From the NCBI GenBank assembly GCA_015680685.1, contig MNCI01002813.1:1198048-1262047 (forward strand): DNA of 64,000 nucleotides. The letters run 5' to 3'. Under the pieces are notes generated by a model. That model did no database searches, was not told the DNA's origin, and saw only the letters and a list, made by a program, of their open reading frames with translations. How positions within the stretch are numbered: position 1 is the stretch's first letter; the number at the start of each line of letters is the position of its first letter. A program made the translations under genes and the position numbers. The stretch is from Gnetum montanum (taxonomy: Eukaryota; Streptophyta; Gnetopsida; Gnetales; Gnetaceae). Shown here one piece after another: positions 58,128-64,000 of the stretch.

Positions 58128-59201
58128 TGTTGACTTTTTGGTATGTCAAAACCTTAGAGAAAATGGAGAATGCAGAATGTGTGTGTGATGGTAGTTTCAC
58201 AGGACCATGAAAGAGAAGAATGAAGAAGGACTTCACATGGAGATTCAAAAACAAGATCTACATTTAGATGATGAAATGAAGAGTGAGTGAACAAGATAAG
58301 AACATAGATGGAAATGGAGTGCATGAGTCAATCAAAGATGTTTTGAACATTGACAAGATATCAAACTAACAAAGGAATGCCTTAGATTCCAAAGTGCAAA
58401 AGTAGAGTTGACATCTACAAAGAATAGGAGGACATCAATCATTGAAGATAGAAATCTATAGGTATACGTCTAAACTTAAACATATACATCTCTCCTACAT
58501 TGGAAGTGTTTACAGATAGACATCTCATCCTCTAAGTATACATCTATACTAGCCATTTGATAGTCATTGCATGAATTCCAAGGAGTGTTTAAAAACTTCA
58601 AAGATATAAGACAAAGTGAATTTCTTGGGAATGGTCCTAGTACTATCATTATCAAATCAATTCAAGGTTTTTAAAAGAAATCTTGTGATTATTCTTCATG
58701 GTACTATATTTTGTATATTGTGAGCTTCATGAGAAGGACTCTATAAATCTAGTTGCACTTTATTCTTAATATTTTTCTTTTTTTATTTCTTCTCATCCTA
58801 TAGGATTGATGTGCTTCTTGTGGAAAGGCATCTTCATTGAGCTTGTTGAGACCTTATGGGGTTGAGTGGTTTTGCAATGACAAAACACTTCAATGTAGAG
58901 CTCATATTTGTAAATGTTGTAGGATTCTTTAAACCACATTTTGAGTTTGTTGGGACCTTACAAGCTTAAGTGGTTTCACAACAATGAAATAATTTGGAGC
59001 AGATCTCAAATCTTGTAAAAATTATGGTGTCCTTCAAATCACATTTTGAATAAAAAAATTCTATAGGTGTGCATAAATTCTAGCCTCTAAGTGTGGATGT
59101 AACTAAGTTAAGGAACTGCATAAAATTATCTTTGATTTTGATGGCTATAGCTTCTTAATTAGGGAACTTATTCAACCCTCCTTTTAACTTCTTAATCCAT
59201 A
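58128..59201 (+). repeat. 3' LTR of G1
   Basis: Direct repeat of the 5' LTR, TGTTGACTTTTTGG to CTTAATCCATA, followed by ATCTA, the changed target copy. Confidence 0.9.
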
Positions 59202-59468
59202 ATCTAAACATCTTCTTTTGGCTCCTGGATGTCGTGCATCCTCATGAACTTTCCAAAACTCTTGTAATCTTGGTAGAGACTTTGTCACTTTTGGATTGAC
59301 AATGTAGCTCTCATCTTGATCTCCCATATCTTTGTCTTTATCATGCTCATATCTTGATCTCATCATAATCTTATCTTGTTCTTGTCTTATCTAAGTCCTG
59401 CAAGTTTTCATAAGCACATTTTCCATTTTCTCCATTTTCCAAGATTTTGACATGCCAAAAGGTTAAAA
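59202..59468 (-). repeat. 3' LTR of H, right piece
   Basis: Continues the H LTR after the G1 insertion: TTCTTTTGGCTCCTGGATGT here matches TTCTTTTGGCTTCTAGACAT at 62172 in the other LTR. On the minus strand the LTR starts TTTTAACC, a decayed TGTTGACC. Confidence 0.85.
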
Positions 59469-59482
59469 ATCTTCTTCTTTTT
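59469..59482 (-). other. Polypurine tract of H
   Basis: Minus strand AAAAAGAAGAAGAT before the LTR, the counterpart of the G1 and G2 tracts. Confidence 0.8.
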
Positions 59483-61345
59483 GGTGATGTTCAAAACTTG
59501 AGAAAATGGGTTAACATAGTAACATAACATAAATCATAAAGCAATAAAGGCATAAACATTTATATATACATCTATATAGCTAAGGATGAAAATGAGATGA
59601 ATAGTAATTAAAGGTATAGGTCTCATAGGGCTAATCAAGAAAAAGCTCCATATCTGTTTACAAACCATATAGTTCATTAAGTACAAAGAGACATAATCAA
59701 AGCCTTTCAAATGTTGGTCTAGAATATTTCCATTTAAAATCAAATGTTGAACTTCCAAGGTTGAGCACTAAAGATCAAGTATCCTATCTTTGAAACATTA
59801 ATCACCATGTCATAAAAAATGTGGCCAAGAATATGTCATGAACAATAGCCACTAGTAATGAAAGTATTATTTATGGTATATGCCCAGAAATCTCAACTCT
59901 AGAATAGTCAAATAGGCATCTCAATTCTAAATCAGTCATACAAGTATGAAGACTATATCCACGAAAAGGTGATAACTAGGCTAGGTTTTAGTAAATAGCC
60001 TTCACCAAGAACAATATCTTAAAGTTACCTCATCAACTTAACATCAAATTCTCTCCCCCTTTTTTGATATCAACAAAAATACAATTCAAATCAGTTTCAT
60101 TACAAGGAGAGAATAATTTTCCATACATCATAAATATCAAGAGGAAAACCTTAAGATCTTTTCAAATCACTATCTTGAATAGAGCCAACATAAGAATAGT
60201 TAATGATAAAATTTTTGTACCTTAAAAAAATTATATCCTCAACAAGATTCCTTTTATACAAGCCAAATTTCAACACTAAGAAACAAGTCTCAAGATAAAA
60301 TATCCAAAAATAATAATCCAAAATTAACTTAGATGCTTTTACTATAATTCAATATGAATAGAGCTCTTCTTGCTTATTTTCTATAAGTGCTACAATAGGA
60401 AGTCTTGTTGCTTAAGTGTGTTTTTGATTAGAGTCTTGGAAGACTCCCCCTTCACTGGTGGCCCAAACGATGAATACATTTGATGAGGAATAGACTTCCC
60501 CTCCACATGTGCTAGACTTCTTTCTAGTTTCTCTAGTCATAATGCATCTATTGTTGAGAGACTAGTATTCTCTCCTTGAGTCTTTTAGTATTGTCTTTCT
60601 TTTTGCAACTTTTACATCAATAATCATCTGCAAATTTTTCCACTAGTAGTGTCCATGATTCAAAATTCTCAAAGTAGATAGTAGATAATTAACAAGGAAG
60701 CCCCTTTAAAATGTTGCTTTTCTCAAAAGGTTCGTGAACTATAATAAAGGATTCAAAAAACTTGATTTTACCATCATTCATTAAAAATCCTTTTAAAAAA
60801 CCATTTTGTCCTTATGGATATACAAGGAGGCAACTACAACATATTTTAGCCCAATAAGTAATGTAGAACATAATGATATATGAATGTTATGAGATGGATC
60901 ACAAGGCATATACATTCTAATAGCAACAAGATGGTCTTACTACTATAATAAGCAAACTTGTTAGAACTTACCTTGTATGTTCTTGGTCCTTTCTTAAGAC
61001 AAGTTAACTCAATGTCCATTGAATTTTGATGGTCATATTACTTTTATGTATAGCTCAACATCTTGTAAGATCAAGTGAGCATTTCTTTGGATTTACAAAG
61101 ATTTCCAGTAGTATTCATTCAACATATTTTCTAATCACTAATATTAAGTAAGAATAAAATAATTACAAGAAGTTAAGGAATTAAAAGTATACTTACCATT
61201 TATTACCTTGCTTGCTTCTAACTTATAACATGATTATTGAAGTTTAAGATGAGTTTCGCTATCATAGAGTACCTTGCTAGCATGCAAATACTCCTTATCT
61301 TTTCTATCATTAGCATCTCTATTTGAATTTCCTAATTCATTTGAG
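59483..61345 (-). pseudogene. Internal remnant of H (gag coil end and extra-ORF tail)
   Basis: Minus strand. About 61340-61170 encodes a charged helix like the Gag coiled coil (LHASKVLYDSETHLKLQ). A donor-like AAG/GTAAGTTC lies at about 60972. About 60560-60420 reads VEGKSIPHQMYSSFGP and VKGESSKTL, parallel to the extra-ORF C-terminal part in G2. Most of both genes is missing, so this is an internally deleted copy. The rest shows no motif. Confidence 0.5.
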
Positions 61346-62441
61346 GTTACTACCAAAAAAAACTATACATAAATGTACATGGTTCCCGAACTTGGGTACT
61401 TCCACACTCAAAGAGTAGAATCCTTGCATATCTTTGGACTTTGTTTCTTAAAAAATGTGGTTTCAATTGTACCACAACCTTTATAAAGTTTAAGCTCCAT
61501 AAGTAGCATTTTCTCTCAAGAAACACACTCAACCTTATAAGATTCCAATAATTTCAAAATGTGGTTTCAAGGATCCCACAATCTTTACAATTACTTAAGC
61601 TCTGCATTGAGTGTTTTCTCTTAATAAATACACTTAACCCTGTAAGGTCCCAACAAGCTTAAGAGATGCCTTTCTATAAGAATTACATCAACCCCATAGC
61701 ACTTACAAAGAAGAGTCAAAGATAAAGGAGAGAATGTAACTATAGTTACTGATTTCTAGTTATGAGGTTCTTTACAATTATAATCCTCAACTTATAAAAG
61801 ATAAAGAAGTTAAGAACAAATTGATTCACAAGATGTGTACAATGAAGGGAATATTCGCATGAATAGTGCTTATCCTTTTTATAAAGATCCCATCTATTTT
61901 ATAACATTTTTCACTATCACATAACCATTGGAGTTTGTACAATGGTTAGAAAATAGCTAGTTGGAATATCTCATTTGAGCTTAGGACGTCTCGTTGACTT
62001 TCTACTACTTGTAGTTGTGATGTCTCACTTTTGTTGGGATATCTCACATGGGACATCCCAACTATAATTGGGATGTCTCCTACTTTTGTGGGATGTCTTG
62101 CCCAAGACTAAGCTCTTCCACTGTGACATCTACTATCTTCCAAAACATCTTGGAAGATATCAAAACATTTTCTTTTGGCTTCTAGACATCATGCATCCTC
62201 ATGACCTTTTCAAAACTCTTGCAATTTTGATTGAGATGTTGTGACTTTAGATTAGCAATGCAACTCTCATCTTAATCTCACATGTCTTGATCTTTACCAT
62301 GCTCCTATCTTGATCTCCTCATGTTCTTATCTTGATCATGCTCTTGTCTTATTCTTATCTTCTTCAAGTTTTGCAAGATTTCACAAGCACATTTTCCACT
62401 TTCTCCATTTTTCTAGACTTTAACATACCAAAAGATCAACA
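61346..62441 (-). repeat. 5' LTR of H
   Basis: On the minus strand starts TGTTGATCTTTTGG at 62441. The far end (near 61346) has lost the usual GATCCACA terminus. AGACATCT-type motifs at 61960-62160. Confidence 0.82.
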
Positions 62442-63860
62442 ATGACACCTAGGCTATAACTTTGGATGTTTTTCGTAGGTGGAAGTTAAGCTCTATATCC
62501 TATCTATTTTTGACTTAAACATCCACCATGAAGCCTATATGTCTAGGTTGCATTCATAATTGAGGAAAGATTTTGAATTGATCAATCCTTACGCCCACAT
62601 ATCTCAAAATCCTTGATTTAACTTCCTTGACTTCCACTTTAGTTTTGATGCTTAACAACTCACTTAATTCCTAGAAAAAAAAAGCTTAGTCAAGCATACA
62701 TATTCATTGTCTAGATTTTAGATTACTAAAACATGGATAAATCAATAATGAGCTTCTAATGTATACTTGCCATTATTGGCTTTGCAACTCCATGTTAGCA
62801 CAACCTCTAATTTTCAAGTATAAATACCTTAATTCAAATCCCCAAAGGTTACTTAGAGAGACATGTCTATTATTAAAATGTATTCCTTTGGATCTTATTA
62901 TAACAATCACATAATTTTTTATAACTTAATACTATCTTTATTAAAAATTAATTCCATTTGGAAATGGCAATGTGATATTAAGGCTCAGCAAAATTCAAAT
63001 ACTCTCCTTGCATGTGAAGGAAAATGACAAAAATTTGACTAAGAGTTACATGTATATATGCTATTTTTATAATGCATCGATGTAGTTGAAACTCAAAATT
63101 TTCTTTTGAATTTCTAGCCTATTTTTATAAACTCTAAAGTGATCCAAGGATCAAATGAGAGCTAGAAAGTGCACCTGAAGGTAAGAACAATGTATGTGAG
63201 GCACAAAGGAAGATTTATGACCATTGAGAACCTTGAACTCTAAGGATAGAGATTTGACACTTTGATGGAATCCATGACAAGAGGATTGAAAAATGAAGGA
63301 TTTATTCAACTTTGGAGTTACTTGTTAATGATTTTGGACATGCAGAGATGATGTAGAGACTAGATTTCTAAAAGGTATATAAGTGTATCCTCCCCAAGGT
63401 AGGGTCATCCCTTTAATGCCCTTGTATAACCATTCCATAAGATATGTGTAGGCACATTGGGAATTGAATATCAATCTAGTCTATATGCCATGCCCACACA
63501 ATATTTATTTTTGGGATACCATACTATACAAACTCAAAATTAGAAATCAATCAATTACATGCAGTAGTAAGGTTAATAATAGAATAAGAAGAGAATAAAA
63601 AAAAAGGGACATGAGATGCTTTACCATGTACACAACATGTTCTTATGTTGATTGTGATTTAAATCACCATTATATTCATTATTCCAAGTTCTAGGTCAAC
63701 TCCATACCTTTTACAAGTGGCATTACATTACATCATCCCAAACTCACAATCATAGAACCACAACAACCATATGAAAACGTCACTACTCAAGAAAAGAAAA
63801 CAATGAACCTTTTGATTAATTAATTACTTATACATTAAGTGTTTTTAGGAAACTTGGCCA
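62442..63860. other. Unassigned region right of H
   Basis: AT-rich, no coding frame, LTR pair or known motif seen. Confidence 0.4.
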
Positions 63861-64000
63861 TCAATTAGAGGGATGCTTCATGCATGGGTAACATGTCTTT
63901 CTAGTCATATAATAAGCCTAGTCCAAGAGACCTATGGGATCCTTGAGGTAACCTACCTTCAGGCATGAGTAACACGTCTTTCTAGTGGTATCCCAGGAAT
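63861..64000 (-). repeat. C/D-family 3' region motif pair at window end
   Basis: GCATGGGTAACATGTCTTT at about 63883 and GCATGAGTAACACGTCTTT at about 63963, about 80-90 bases apart, as in C at 16985 and 17078. It suggests another C/D-type element continuing beyond the window, in the orientation of C. Confidence 0.55.

Larger units (their letters stand above)
52707..59201 (+). mobile_element. Element G1: complete G-family element, gag plus extra ORF, no pol
   Basis: Order: LTR 52707-53763, primer site, gag, splice donor, promoter-like block, extra ORF, purine tract, LTR 58128-59201. Flanked by ATCAA and ATCTA (one change). Length 6.5 kb. Searching both strands by eye I find no protease, integrase or RT motif. 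Gag type, Met-tRNA-like primer site and purine tract place it with copia-type elements. Confidence 0.88.
51836..62441 (-). mobile_element. Element H: G-family element, minus strand, split by G1
   Basis: 3' LTR at left (51836-52706 continued at 59202-59468), purine tract (59469-59482), short internal region, 5' LTR at right (61346-62441). G1 is inserted in its 3' LTR. The internal part, about 1.9 kb, is shorter than in G1. Confidence 0.8.

Overview
The window reads as a repeat-dense, AT-rich stretch of a large plant nuclear genome. I see no intact host gene, tRNA, rRNA or CRISPR array. Nearly everything recognisable belongs to decayed LTR retrotransposons inserted into one another. Plant origin follows from the families: a Tat-lineage Ty3/gypsy element with two RNase H domains, Athila-like Ty3/gypsy elements with an Asp-tRNA-type primer site, and copia-type Gag proteins with a Met-tRNA-type primer site. 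A run of N at 44040-44207 shows this is a draft assembly. The species cannot be told from the sequence.

Layout. 1-12280 is Tat element A (plus strand; 5' LTR cut by the window edge): LTR, primer site, leader, gag, protease, a 1.3 kb cassette holding an antisense intron-containing ORF between two arrays of small hairpins, RT-RNase H, a second archaeal-type RNase H, integrase, a third hairpin array, 3' LTR. A sits inside the integrase gene of a related element B (12281-16844). B sits inside C (16845-21601, minus strand, Athila-like gag-pro). C sits in the gag of G2 (21602-27654, plus strand, copia-type Gag plus an extra ORF). G2 also carries a solo LTR of its own family (24763-25741) with a perfect 5 bp target duplication. 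27655-31797 is AT-rich intergenic DNA with a diverged tandem duplication and a G-rich purine tract. 31798-38558 is D, an Athila-like element with both LTRs but only gag. 38559-40158 is unassigned. 40159-51496 is F, a Ty3/gypsy element with gag, protease, RT, RNase H and integrase, whose 3' part is invaded by two C-family LTRs in opposite orientation (47079-47919 and about 48416-49305). 51836-62441 is H (minus strand, G family), whose 3' LTR is split by G1 (52707-59201, plus strand, G family). 62442-64000 is unassigned except for a repeated motif at the end that is shared with C and D.

How the parts work together. A is the only element with a nearly full set of enzymes and conserved catalytic residues, though it is broken by stops and frameshifts. 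F has lost catalytic residues of protease, RT and integrase. G1 and G2 have Gag, two zinc knuckles, a coiled coil and a separate downstream ORF resembling the putative plant transposon protein domain, but no protease, integrase or RT. They would have needed enzymes from elsewhere. The extra ORF lies behind its own TATA-like box and a cluster of the AGACATCT motif that also fills the family's LTR. Most in-frame stops are TAG or TAA where relatives have Gln, or TGA/TAG where relatives have Trp, the pattern expected from deamination of methylated cytosine in silenced repeats.

Most interesting: the G-family gag + extra-ORF elements with a conserved splice donor and internal promoter-like block; the hairpin arrays flanking the antisense spliced ORF in A; the conserved hairpin at the 3' LTR border of A and B; and the exchange of U3 modules (GATATC clusters versus a 14 bp minisatellite) between related LTRs.
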